A DNA stretch of 23,650 bases. It comes from an uncultured Salinimicrobium sp. (lineage in GTDB: Bacteria; Bacteroidota; Bacteroidia; Flavobacteriales; Flavobacteriaceae). The stretch is from the NCBI GenBank assembly GCA_946887025.1, contig CAMPJY010000019.1:1-23650 (forward strand), given 5' to 3'. Each line of letters begins with the position of its first letter. Position 1 is the first letter of the stretch. This document shows, one piece after another, positions 8,687-16,819 of the stretch. The notes under the pieces were generated by a model. That model was not told where the DNA came from. It made no database searches and was given only the letters and a program-made list of their open reading frames with translations. The position numbers and the translations under genes are program-made.

Positions 8687-9121
8687 ATGTACGAAACAAT
8701 ACTCTTCATCCATTCCATGTGGGCCTATCTTGTGGTCGTCGTGCTTTTGATTGCCACCATCAACGCTCTGATGGGCTTCTTCAGCAAAAAAGAATATGGC
8801 AATAATGATTTCAGGCTGTCCCTGTTCGGGTTGATCGTTACCCACCTGCAGCTTTTAATAGGATTGGTATTATATTTTGTGTCTCCTTATTTCGACGCCT
8901 GGTCCGGAGGGATGGGGGAAGTCATGGGGAATTCAGAGATCCGACTGGTCCTGGTGGAGCATCCCTTTATGATGTTGCTGGCTGTCATATTTATCACCAT
9001 GGGATATTCAAAACACAAAAAGAAACTTACTTCGCAGGCTAAGTTTAAAAACCTCGCCATTTTCTATACCATCGCGACACTTTTTGTGCTTTCAAGAATA
9101 CCTTGGGGTAACTGGTTTTAA
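8687..9121 (+). CDS. Small four-helix membrane protein with conserved-looking histidines (cytochrome-b-like)
   Basis: An inner-membrane protein of 144 residues with four predicted transmembrane helices at about 8-30, 43-65, 88-107 and 122-138. His9, His53 and His92 lie in or next to helices and His110 follows the third, an arrangement that could bind heme. Relatives in Flavobacteriaceae have carried labels such as cytochrome B and, wrongly, ribosomal protein L27; this is from memory. Function unknown. It is preceded by a terminator and a possible -7 element. The DinB-fold gene starts 3 nt after its stop, so the two are probably translated together. Confidence is high that this is a gene, low on any role. 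Confidence 0.8.
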   Translation: MYETILFIHSMWAYLVVVVLLIATINALMGFFSKKEYGNNDFRLSLFGLIVTHLQLLIGLVLYFVSPYFDAWSGGMGEVMGNSEIRLVLVEHPFMMLLAVIFITMGYSKHKKKLTSQAKFKNLAIFYTIATLFVLSRIPWGNWF

Positions 9122-9124
9122 TTA

Positions 9125-9595
9125 GTGGATTCTCTTAAACCTGACGAAGTAATACGGAGGGAACTCGTGGAATTCCTTCATGGAGGTTTCGCACCAAGCC
9201 TTATCCTTTTGCAGGAATTTGATTATAGAAAGGCCGCCATTATACTGGACGGCCTTCACTTTTCTGCGTGGATCCTGTTAAACCACATGAAGGCACGGCA
9301 GGAAACCCTGCTGGAATTCATGAAGAAGCCTGAAGAACATCAGGAGGTCTGGGAAGACGCCTACTGGTCGGAAAACCATCAGCCCAACGACCAGCAGGAG
9401 TGGGATGCTGCCATCGAAGCTTTCGCCGGAGAACTGGAAAAGGTTATTGGCATTATAAGAGACCCGGAAACTGATCTTTTCAGGGAATATTCCAATGGAA
9501 AGACTGTCAGTTGGGCCGCCATGGCTGTATTTCATCACAATGCTTATCACATCGGGCAGCTGAAAACTATTGGCAGGCAGCTGGGGGTGTGGTGA
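9125..9595 (+). CDS. DinB-superfamily four-helix protein
   Basis: Predicted cytoplasmic metal-binding four-helix-bundle protein of the DinB/YfiT-like superfamily. Members include thiol-dependent transferases and many proteins of unknown role. Typical features are a His in the second helix (His45 or His54 in LHFSAWILLNH) and a C-terminal HxxxH (His138 and His142 in HHNAYHIGQLKTIGRQLG), expected to form the metal triad. The start is GTG at 9125, 3 nt after the upstream stop, so translation is probably coupled to the membrane protein gene. The 156 residues are a normal family length. The fold is well supported; the substrate is not known. Confidence 0.85.
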   Translation: MDSLKPDEVIRRELVEFLHGGFAPSLILLQEFDYRKAAIILDGLHFSAWILLNHMKARQETLLEFMKKPEEHQEVWEDAYWSENHQPNDQQEWDAAIEAFAGELEKVIGIIRDPETDLFREYSNGKTVSWAAMAVFHHNAYHIGQLKTIGRQLGVW

Positions 9596-9623
9596 TCAGA
9601 GATTTGCTGAAAAGGTAAGAATA

Positions 9624-9641
9624 CCTGCCTGTAAAGGCGGG
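9624..9641. other. Short hairpin between two convergent genes
   Basis: CCTGCC and GGCGGG pair (one G-T wobble) around the loop TGTAAA. It lies in the 51-nt gap between the DinB-fold gene and the end of the oppositely oriented sulfotransferase gene. There is no T-run on either strand, so a terminator role is uncertain. Similar G/C-rich short hairpins are common between genes in Bacteroidota (recollection). Confidence 0.4.
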
Positions 9642-9646
9642 ACAAT

Positions 9647-10528
9647 TCAGAACTGGTCTCTCCCACCAATGATCCGCTGCCTGAGGTGCTCGAAATCTTC
9701 CTCAGTATAGGATTTTGGAAACCGGGGAATTCCCCCATTGATATATCCTAAATCCTCCATCAGAGGCCCTGCAATTGCTTCTGCCTTCTGCTTTTGTTCT
9801 TCTGAAAGCTGCTCCTGCCAGTATCCCGATTTTCCTGTCTTCAGATGCTTCGGATTCGTTTGTTTAAGTTTATCAAAACTTACTTCCTTTTCAATAGCTT
9901 TCATTTCAGAAGTACTCAATTCCAGCTCCAGGTATTCCAATAGTCTGGAGAGTTCCTCCTGGAAATCAGCCAGCAGGTTTTCGTAGAACAGGATATGGAT
10001 ATTATTCCCCTGACTCATTCTGAGATGATCAAATACATGCCATACCCATTCCTTCATAAGGCTTTCAAAATTCTTGTTGAGGAATTTCTCAGGATCTGTC
10101 TCCTCCTGGGGGTAATACTTTAGCATATATTCCGAAGTGTAATATTTGGATGCGGAAACAGCCCTGTCCCGTGGATCGCGAATGATGTAGATCTTTTTAT
10201 CAAAAAGCCGCAGCACCTCCTCACTTCTTTGGCAGATGGGGGAGTGGGTCCAGACATGATTGGTTTCTGCTACGTAGTTTTCAACAGAATCAACAGGCAT
10301 CCTGTAAATGCTGCTGATGCGGTAGCTGCACTGAAGATCTGTTATATCCAGCACATCAATGCTGGCCTGCGTGGGATAATTCAGATCCCAGTCCTTCGCT
10401 AACTGGTAAATAGGCTGTTTTTCTATAAAAGAAGAGGCATCTCTCCCGGCGCGTTTCAGGATCTCCTGTATAATCTGGTACAGCCAGAAGTTCCCACACT
10501 TTGGAACCCCACCCTGCAATATTTTCAT
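9647..10528 (-). CDS. PAPS-dependent sulfotransferase family protein
   Basis: Predicted to transfer sulfate from PAPS to a hydroxyl or amino acceptor; the acceptor is unknown. The 5'-phosphosulfate loop is GGVPKCGNFW at residues 6-15, where Cys11-Gly-Asn replaces the usual Ser-Gly-Thr. The catalytic His is probably His95 (WTHSPI). The 3'-phosphate site is IIRDPRDRAVSAS (Arg117, Ser125). A C-terminal KTGKSGYWQEQL at 230-241 matches the family's RKGxxGDW segment. The 293 residues are typical. It has no signal peptide. It stands alone, with no PAPS-synthesis or sulfatase genes nearby, between two transport-related blocks. A weak -7-like element (minus strand, 10548-10555) precedes it. The family call is solid; sporadic distribution and possible acquisition are inference. 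Confidence 0.9.
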   Translation of the reverse strand: MKILQGGVPKCGNFWLYQIIQEILKRAGRDASSFIEKQPIYQLAKDWDLNYPTQASIDVLDITDLQCSYRISSIYRMPVDSVENYVAETNHVWTHSPICQRSEEVLRLFDKKIYIIRDPRDRAVSASKYYTSEYMLKYYPQEETDPEKFLNKNFESLMKEWVWHVFDHLRMSQGNNIHILFYENLLADFQEELSRLLEYLELELSTSEMKAIEKEVSFDKLKQTNPKHLKTGKSGYWQEQLSEEQKQKAEAIAGPLMEDLGYINGGIPRFPKSYTEEDFEHLRQRIIGGRDQF

Positions 10529-10595
10529 GGGAATTAGTTTGGTCCCTTAAATATAAACAATTCCTCGAAGCCTTCCGATAAGCTCGGCCCGATAA

Positions 10596-10643
10596 CAATC
10601 TTTCAATCCTTCAATCTTTCAATCCTTCAATCTTTCAATTCTT
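10596..10643. repeat. Tandem array of three 16-bp units
   Basis: Units at 10596-10611, 10612-10627 and 10628-10643. The first two are identical (CAATCTTTCAATCCTT) and the third differs at one base. Each is itself an imperfect 8-bp doublet. The third unit lies inside the 3' end of the minus-strand nuclease gene and provides its last codons and its TGA. A near-identical stretch recurs at 22316-22344, again at the 3' end of a minus-strand gene. Confidence 0.9.
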
Positions 10644-11679
10644 TAATCAAATAAACATACACCGGAAAATGATCACTATACCCCCCTGTATAGCCTCCAT
10701 ACCCAAAGCTTCTGAAGGGGTACCCTTCGTATTGTCCATCAGGCGTGGTGAGGAATTTTTCGTTGAAAACATGAGCCTTGTAGAACTGATAGCCCGAATA
10801 ATCTTTGTCGAGAAAAGGCTGTGATAACAGGATCTGATCGAACAGATTCCAGCTGTCTCTGTAAGCAAGGCTCCCAATTCCCCTGTCGAACAACTCGGCC
10901 ATGGGGTTGAAAATATCCTTAATCGAAAGTGAATCATTCTCACTCCGGGTAAGTTTACGGATGCTTTTGTTGACGGGATCATCATTGAAATCGCCCATTA
11001 CTATGATCTTGGAGTAGGGATCGATGGCCTGTAGCGAATCGATGATCTTTCTGTTGAGCAAGGCAGCCTGTTCGCGCTTATAGGAACTTGCAGAAACCCC
11101 GCCACTCCGGGAGGGCCAGTGGTTCACAATAAGGTGGATCTCTTCCCCTTCCAGAAAACCGCTTACCACCAGCTGATCCCTGGTGAATACACGTTTTTCA
11201 GGATCCTGACTCTCGTAGAGGGCCAGCTCATGGCTCACTGAATTCTTAGGGATAAAATACCGGGGCTGATAGAGCAGTGCCACGTCTATTCCCCTTCGGT
11301 CGGGAGAGTCGAAATGAATGATGCCATACTGCTGCTCCAGTAACGCCGGCTCCTTCACCAGGTCTTCCAGCACCCTGAGGTTCTCCAGTTCGCAAAGGCC
11401 GACCAGGATGGGAAGATTCTGACCCTGATCAATACCAATCCTGCTGATGGCATGAGCCATGTTTTTCAGCTTTTCCTGATAGATCTCCTGTGTCCAGTGG
11501 TCCTTACCTTCAGGAGTCCGGTCCTCATCAAAGGTCACGGGATCATCTTCATAGTCGAAGAGATTCTCCAGATTATAGAATGCCACTGTCTGGATTATGT
11601 AATCTTTTTTCTCCTGGGAAAAGGTCGCAGTGCCTATTAAAATCAGGAGAATTATCAGAAGTTTCCTTACCCCTTTCAT
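10627..11679 (-). CDS. Exported endonuclease/exonuclease/phosphatase family protein
   Basis: A predicted metal-dependent phosphodiesterase of the DNase I-like (EEP) superfamily, exported by a Sec signal cleaved near TFSQ (residue 22). Superfamily motifs appear in order: FYNLENLF (Asn36), GLCELEN (Glu97 or Glu99), NHWPSR (His187), MGDFNDDP (Asp230, Asn232) and SDHFPVYV (Asp336, His337). All expected catalytic positions are filled. Length 350. It diverges from the TonB-dependent receptor at 11795 across 115 nt, with a promoter proposed for it at 11730-11764. The C-terminal KELKD and the stop codon come from a tandem repeat. The setting suggests it makes small nucleic-acid products or releases phosphate for the neighbouring importer. 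A sphingomyelinase or sugar-phosphatase activity is possible within the superfamily. Confidence 0.92.
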   Translation of the reverse strand: MKGVRKLLIILLILIGTATFSQEKKDYIIQTVAFYNLENLFDYEDDPVTFDEDRTPEGKDHWTQEIYQEKLKNMAHAISRIGIDQGQNLPILVGLCELENLRVLEDLVKEPALLEQQYGIIHFDSPDRRGIDVALLYQPRYFIPKNSVSHELALYESQDPEKRVFTRDQLVVSGFLEGEEIHLIVNHWPSRSGGVSASSYKREQAALLNRKIIDSLQAIDPYSKIIVMGDFNDDPVNKSIRKLTRSENDSLSIKDIFNPMAELFDRGIGSLAYRDSWNLFDQILLSQPFLDKDYSGYQFYKAHVFNEKFLTTPDGQYEGYPFRSFGYGGYTGGYSDHFPVYVYLIKELKD

Positions 11680-11729
11680 TGTTTATAGATGTCTGAATAT
11701 TAGTACAATAAAACTTTGGGAAGGCAGAT

Positions 11730-11764
11730 CAAATTTAAATAAAAAAATGTAATTTTAATATCAA
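11730..11764 (-). promoter_or_regulatory. Putative promoter of the secreted nuclease gene
   Basis: On the minus strand a perfect TAAATTTG (11737 down to 11730) is preceded 24 nt upstream by TTG (11764 down to 11762). The spacing is one base beyond the usual 17-23. The leader to the start at 11679 would be about 45 nt. It lies in the divergent gap shared with the receptor gene, where I found no equally good plus-strand promoter. Confidence 0.5.
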
Positions 11765-11794
11765 CCACTACTTTCCTGCACTTCTAATTTTCAG

Positions 11795-14614
11795 ATGATG
11801 AAGCTGTTGCATCCGTGCAGGAGGGTTTTCCTTTATTGCCTTATTTTTTCTTATATAGGTATTCAAAGCCAGGAAACGGGGATCCGTGGAAAGGTTCTGG
11901 ATGAATTTTCCAATAAGCCCATTTCGGGAGTGAAACTAGGGCTGGAAAATAGTTCTACTGAAGTGGAGACCAACAGCGAGGGAGATTTCCTTCTTGTCAC
12001 GCTTCAACCGTCGGGGACGCAGCTATTAATTCTTTCCAAAGATGGGTATTTCGAAAAAAGATATCCGGTAACCATCGAAGAAGGAATGGTAAAAGACCTG
12101 GGGCTTCTTCTGCTGCAGCCGGATCTGCTTCAGGATCAGCAGCGTTCAGGTATTATAAGTCTGACGGATCAGGAACTGGATGAGGAGGAGGGAGGATTCG
12201 ACAATGTGTCGGGTCTGCTGCAGGCTACCAAAGATGCTTTTCTCAATGCTGCGGCTTTTGATTTCAGTCAGACTTTCTTTCGTCCAAGAGGCCTCAATAG
12301 TGAAGATGGCATAATTCTGATCAACGGGATCGAAATGAACAAGCTGTATAATGGTCGCCCGTTGTGGAGCAACTGGGGCGGTCTGAATGATGTGCAGCGC
12401 AATCAGGTTTTCTCAATGGGCCTGGAGCCTTCGGGAGTGAGTTTCGGAGGGCTCGCAGGAACGACGAACATCATCATGAGGGCATCGGAATATTCCCAAG
12501 GAGGGAAAGTCTCTTATGCGGCTTCTAATCGCTCCTACACGGGCAGGGGGATGGGGAGTTACAGTTCGGGACTGACTCCTGAAGGCTGGGCCTATGCAGT
12601 TTCCCTCTCCCGGCGTTTTGCAGAGGAAGGCTTCAGGGATGGCAGCCTGTATGAAGCGAATTCCTTTTTTGTGGCAGTGGAAAAGAAGTTCAATGAAAAC
12701 CATTCCCTGAATTTCACAGGTATCTATACGCCTGTCAGAAGAGGGAAGACTTCAGCAAATACGCAGGAGGTGATCGATCTTCGGGGGATCACCTATAATT
12801 CGTATTGGGGATCTCAGGATGGGGAGATCCGGAATTCGCGGATGCAGCGGGTGGAGGAGCCGATCCTTATGCTCAATCATTTCTGGAAACTTTCAGAAAG
12901 ATCTCTTCTGAATTCCAATGTGGCGCTGCAGTTTGGGAATATGGGCAACAGCCGAATCGATTATGGGGGGAGCCGAAGGACAGTAGTTGATGGGCAGGAT
13001 ATGTTCGTAGGCGGAGGCAGCAATCCGGATCCTGCTTATTACCAGAAACTCCCCAGCTATTTTCTTAGATCGGAGGAGGACCTGAATTATCGCGCGGCCT
13101 ATCTGGCTCAACAGGAATTCCTGGAGGATGGACAGCTTGACTGGGCTTCCTTGTATGCTGCCAACCTGACCACTACAGCTGCAGGTGGGAATTCGGTTTA
13201 TATTCTATATGAAGACCGGAATGAAGATAGACAGGTATCTGCCAACAGCATTTTTCGCACAGAGCTGAATTCGAACATCACTCTGAACGCTTCCCTGGGA
13301 GGGAGGAGCCTGAAAAGCAGGAATTACGCAAAACTACTGGACCTACTTGGTGGAAATGCCTATCTCGATGTCGACTCCTTTTCTGAAGGGGACGCGGCTC
13401 AGACTAATCTGCTGAATCCAAACAGGCTGGTGGGGAAGGGGGAGCCCTTTAAATATTTTTATGACCTTGATGCCCTGGTGCTGGATGGGTTTGTACAGGC
13501 CCAGTATTTTTCAAAGCACCTAGACTTCTTTGGCAGTGCAAAGCTTTCCCGATCTACCTATCAGCGGACGGGATATTACCAGAACGGGAATTTTCCTGAA
13601 AACTCTTTGGGAAAAAGCGAGGTATTGGATTTTCTGAATTATGGAGTTAAAGGAGGTGCGACCTATAAATATTCCGGGCGACATTTATTTACTGTAAACG
13701 CTGCTTTTTTTACCAGGGCTCCCAATCTGCGGAATTCCTTCTCCAATTCCCGCCAGAATAACAATGTGGTGTCAGGGCTGGAGAGTGAAATAATTCAGGC
13801 TGCGGATCTGAGTTATCACCTTCGGCTTCCTTTTCTGAAAGCACGGATAACGGGGTACTATACCGAAATATCTGATGCCACTGAAATCTCTGTCTACTAT
13901 GCCGATGGGATCTCTGGCCTGGGCAGGAATTCCACGACGGCTTTTGTGCAGGAGGTGCTTACTGGAATCGGAAAACGATATCTGGGAGGGGAATTTGGGC
14001 TTGAGGTCCAGCTGACTCCCGATATTAAATTGAAGGCTGCTGCAGCGGTGGGGGAGTATATCTACAGCCAAAATCCCCGGCTTTATCTCACTTCAGATGA
14101 TTTTAGTGAGGTGCTGGATTACGGGGAAGCGCATTTAAAGAACTACCACCTGGCGGGAGGCCCGCAGAGGGCTTTTCAACTGGGTTTTGAATACAGGGAT
14201 CCGAAATACTGGTTTGTTTCCGCCAGCACCAATTATTTTTCCCATGCCTTCCTGGACGTTGCCCCCCTGACCCGAACGCGAAATTTTGCTACCGATGCAG
14301 ACGGTCTTCCTTTTAATGACTACGACGAGGAAACGGCGCGACAGCTCCTGAAGCAGGAGCAGTTTGATGATTATTTTCTGGTGAACCTCATTGGAGGGAA
14401 ATCCTGGAGGATCAGGGATTACTTCGTGGGAATATTTGCCAGTGTGAACAATCTTCTGGATGTCAGTTTCAAGACAGGAGGCTATGAACAGTCGAGAAAT
14501 GCGAATTTCAGAACCCTTAGGGAGGATCAGGGAAGGGAGCAGCCAATATTCGGGCCCAAGTACTGGTACGGCTACGGCACCACCTATTATACCCATATAT
14601 ATTTCAGGTTTTAA
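11795..14614 (+). CDS. TonB-dependent outer-membrane receptor (second, DUF5689-linked)
   Basis: A 939-residue outer-membrane importer. A signal peptide ends near IQSQ (residue 26). A carboxypeptidase-regulatory-like domain spans about 28-108, the plug about 130-235, and the barrel runs to the C-terminal YFRF. The plug contains NGRPLWSNWGGLNDV at 186-200, closely matching NGRVYWSNWAGLSDV in the receptor at 3438, so the two belong to one subfamily. No canonical TonB box (DEVIVT type) is visible; the corresponding segment reads SGIISLTDQEL. ATG codons at 11795 and 11798 are both possible starts. The DUF5689 lipoprotein gene begins 21 nt after the stop, and a secreted nuclease gene diverges upstream. 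Import of nucleic-acid breakdown products is inferred from these neighbours only. Confidence 0.92.
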   Translation: MMKLLHPCRRVFLYCLIFSYIGIQSQETGIRGKVLDEFSNKPISGVKLGLENSSTEVETNSEGDFLLVTLQPSGTQLLILSKDGYFEKRYPVTIEEGMVKDLGLLLLQPDLLQDQQRSGIISLTDQELDEEEGGFDNVSGLLQATKDAFLNAAAFDFSQTFFRPRGLNSEDGIILINGIEMNKLYNGRPLWSNWGGLNDVQRNQVFSMGLEPSGVSFGGLAGTTNIIMRASEYSQGGKVSYAASNRSYTGRGMGSYSSGLTPEGWAYAVSLSRRFAEEGFRDGSLYEANSFFVAVEKKFNENHSLNFTGIYTPVRRGKTSANTQEVIDLRGITYNSYWGSQDGEIRNSRMQRVEEPILMLNHFWKLSERSLLNSNVALQFGNMGNSRIDYGGSRRTVVDGQDMFVGGGSNPDPAYYQKLPSYFLRSEEDLNYRAAYLAQQEFLEDGQLDWASLYAANLTTTAAGGNSVYILYEDRNEDRQVSANSIFRTELNSNITLNASLGGRSLKSRNYAKLLDLLGGNAYLDVDSFSEGDAAQTNLLNPNRLVGKGEPFKYFYDLDALVLDGFVQAQYFSKHLDFFGSAKLSRSTYQRTGYYQNGNFPENSLGKSEVLDFLNYGVKGGATYKYSGRHLFTVNAAFFTRAPNLRNSFSNSRQNNNVVSGLESEIIQAADLSYHLRLPFLKARITGYYTEISDATEISVYYADGISGLGRNSTTAFVQEVLTGIGKRYLGGEFGLEVQLTPDIKLKAAAAVGEYIYSQNPRLYLTSDDFSEVLDYGEAHLKNYHLAGGPQRAFQLGFEYRDPKYWFVSASTNYFSHAFLDVAPLTRTRNFATDADGLPFNDYDEETARQLLKQEQFDDYFLVNLIGGKSWRIRDYFVGIFASVNNLLDVSFKTGGYEQSRNANFRTLREDQGREQPIFGPKYWYGYGTTYYTHIYFRF

Positions 14615-14635
14615 AGTTTTAATAAAATATTCGAT

Positions 14636-16045
14636 ATGAAAAAGAGGTTTATTCAGTTTCAGTTAATGTTGTTTATTTTCCTTTCCTGCGTTCCAGGAGA
14701 TGATTATGAGGTACCTCAGGCCTTGGAACCACAAGACATTAGCATGGAAACCAACACAAGTATCAGTGCACTACTCGGGACCTTATACCAGTCCCCTGAC
14801 GAGGTGGATGTCGTGACAATTGAAGATGAGCTGATCATGGAAGCCTATGTGGTTTCCAGCGATGAGGCAGGGAATTTTTATAAGGAACTCATCCTTCAGG
14901 ATGCTCCCGAAAATCCTACCGCCGGAGTCGCGGTACAAATAAATCTGGCCTCCTACTTCGAAACCTTTGACTTTGGTCGAAGGATCTATGTAAAGCTGAA
15001 AGGTTTGAGTATTGGGGAATTAAATGGGGTAGCTGCCCTGGGCATCGCCAACGGAAAACTGATCGATCCAATTCCCCTGTCGCGAATTCAGGAACATCTT
15101 GTTCGCACGGCCGATACCTCCAAAATTGTTCCTCTGGCGATTAAGTCGATTGACTACTCTGACAGGATGGAGAACCTCTACATTGAACTGGAGAACATGC
15201 AATTCGCTCCTTTTTATGTCAATGGCGAGAAAAGCTTCACTTTTGCGAGCGAGAACAGTGATGAGTTTGACGGGGAGAGGGAAATTGTAAGCTGTGATGG
15301 CGATTTTCCAACGGTTCTTAGTACTAGTACTTTTGCCAGTTTTAAAACTCTAGAATTGCCAAAAGGTAAAGGAAGTCTTAGGGGCATCCTCACCCGGGAT
15401 TTCTATGATGAATTTTTCACCATCTATCTCAACAGTCCGCAGGACCTCGATTTTAAAGAAGGAGAGCGCTGTGATCCTGAGATCCTGGATTGTGGAACTG
15501 CCCTAAGTGCAGGTTCTAAAGTAATTTTCAGGGAAGATTTTGAAGGGCAGAAGAACAATTCCCCGATAGACGGGAATGGCTGGACCAATTTCATACAGGA
15601 AGGCTCTGTAACCTGGGAAGGCTTCAGCGCTTCAGGAGCCAACGCGTCCCTTGGTACTTCAGCAAGGGTACAGACGCCGGGTTCGGGCGATTACAGGAGC
15701 GTGAGCTGGTTGATAACCCCTCCCATCCAATTCAGCGCCCAGACAGGGGAAGTGCTGCAGTTCATGACTTCTACAAGCTTTGCCAATGGAAGTATACTGA
15801 ATGTTTTGTTTTCTAATGATTGGGATGGCCTACCGGAAAATCTTACGGCTGCCACCTGGGAAATTCTTCCCTCAGCTTATGTTGCAAGAGTTTCTGATTA
15901 TTTCGGGGACTGGATCTCCTCTGGAAAAGTCAGCCTGTCCTGTGTGGAGGGCAAAGGATATATTGCCTTCAGGTACACGGGCAGCGACCTGACGTATTAT
16001 AACGGGATCTATGAACTGGATGAGATACTGGTGACGGGAAACTGA
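14636..16045 (+). CDS. DUF5689 lipoprotein with C-terminal choice-of-anchor-J-like domain
   Basis: Predicted surface lipoprotein, probably the substrate-binding partner of the receptor encoded 21 nt upstream. The signal ends in FLSC (Cys18). Residues about 45-275 look like DUF5689 (an OB-fold-like beta domain; EAYVVSSDEAGNFYKELILQD is typical). After Cys279 and Cys285, residues about 290-469 look like a choice-of-anchor-J beta sandwich (IFREDFEG..., SWLITPPI, YELDEILVTG). DUF5689 proteins are known to me as neighbours of TonB-dependent receptors and nucleases in Flavobacteriia; their ligand is not established as far as I know. It ends 1 nt from the convergent lipoprotein gene at 16047 with no visible terminator between them. 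The family call is moderately firm. Confidence 0.85.
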   Translation: MKKRFIQFQLMLFIFLSCVPGDDYEVPQALEPQDISMETNTSISALLGTLYQSPDEVDVVTIEDELIMEAYVVSSDEAGNFYKELILQDAPENPTAGVAVQINLASYFETFDFGRRIYVKLKGLSIGELNGVAALGIANGKLIDPIPLSRIQEHLVRTADTSKIVPLAIKSIDYSDRMENLYIELENMQFAPFYVNGEKSFTFASENSDEFDGEREIVSCDGDFPTVLSTSTFASFKTLELPKGKGSLRGILTRDFYDEFFTIYLNSPQDLDFKEGERCDPEILDCGTALSAGSKVIFREDFEGQKNNSPIDGNGWTNFIQEGSVTWEGFSASGANASLGTSARVQTPGSGDYRSVSWLITPPIQFSAQTGEVLQFMTSTSFANGSILNVLFSNDWDGLPENLTAATWEILPSAYVARVSDYFGDWISSGKVSLSCVEGKGYIAFRYTGSDLTYYNGIYELDEILVTGN

Positions 16046-16046
16046 T

Positions 16047-16574
16047 TTAATTAGTGAATTTTTCCCATTTCACCCGGAAATCGCCTTTCTGAAGTACATA
16101 ATTTTTAAGTTCAGGATTAAATCCACGGATCTTAAAGGAGCCTTCTATATATTCCTCATCCGCTTTTTTGATCATTACAATTCCGGGATCTCTGGTAGTA
16201 CGGTTACAGAACCACTCATAACCCTGCAGGTTAAGAATACTACCGCTTAAATCGTCGCCCGTCCCGGTATAATAGATTCCCGGACCATCGTAAAAGCAGA
16301 CTACAAGATTAAAGATCAACTCGTTTTCCGGAGGAAGTTCTCCGTTCATTACAAAGGAAATTACCGCGGAATCCTGATTAGTCTGAACCTGTGCGGAAAG
16401 GTTTACGGAATCAACAATTTCATGCTTCTCCCCATTAAGTGACAGATAAAGATATTCTCCGGGACCAAGATCCTCTATTAAAGTCTCTCCCGTAAAAGAC
16501 TCCTCATCAATATTTTCTGCTTCACAAGAGCACATGAAAATTAAAAACACGGAAACCAACACCCCCTTTTTCAT
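16047..16574 (-). CDS. Small lipoprotein of unknown function
   Basis: A 175-residue protein with a lipoprotein signal (FMCSC; Cys17 is the likely lipid site) and a beta-rich remainder. The ending EGSFKIRGFN...KGDFRVKWEKF resembles the C-terminal strands of DUF6252-like lipoproteins, but I would not assign it on that basis. Two further cysteines (in VVCFYD and WFCNR) could form a disulfide. The stop codon is 1 nt from that of the convergent DUF5689 gene. No clear promoter is seen; the best -7-like element upstream (TGCCTTTG on the minus strand) lacks the second base. Its position next to the receptor block may be incidental. Confidence 0.75.
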   Translation of the reverse strand: MKKGVLVSVFLIFMCSCEAENIDEESFTGETLIEDLGPGEYLYLSLNGEKHEIVDSVNLSAQVQTNQDSAVISFVMNGELPPENELIFNLVVCFYDGPGIYYTGTGDDLSGSILNLQGYEWFCNRTTRDPGIVMIKKADEEYIEGSFKIRGFNPELKNYVLQKGDFRVKWEKFTN

Positions 16575-16790
16575 GACATAAAGATTTAATTACAATTACC
16601 AAAGGCACTGTGATTAAGGGCTGTTTAGCGTGTAGGGATAGATAAAAAGTGTAGGATATCAGTTGTCTGATGTTTAAAAGTAGAATTTATTTCTGAAGAA
16701 ACCAAATTTTTTGTTTAATAATGGCTTGGGATTCAAAGGCTTACAGTCTTTCTTCCAAATTTTGTCAGGTGTCATAAAAACAACTTTCAG

Positions 16791-16819
16791 TTGCGGCATA
16801 GCGGAATGTTTTATCTTTG
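16791..16819 (+). promoter_or_regulatory. Promoter of the FAD-dependent dehydrogenase gene
   Basis: TTG (16791-16793) lies 18 nt before a perfect TATCTTTG (16812-16819), followed by C as in the TAnnTTTGY consensus. The expected transcription start is about 16824-16826, almost at the ATG at 16827. The mRNA would be leaderless or nearly so, which also rules out translation starts further upstream. Confidence 0.8.

Noticed and set aside
11795..14614. Possible frameshift or decay in the second receptor because of the missing TonB box
   Set aside because: The frame is intact from signal peptide to the aromatic C-terminus with plug and barrel motifs in order.
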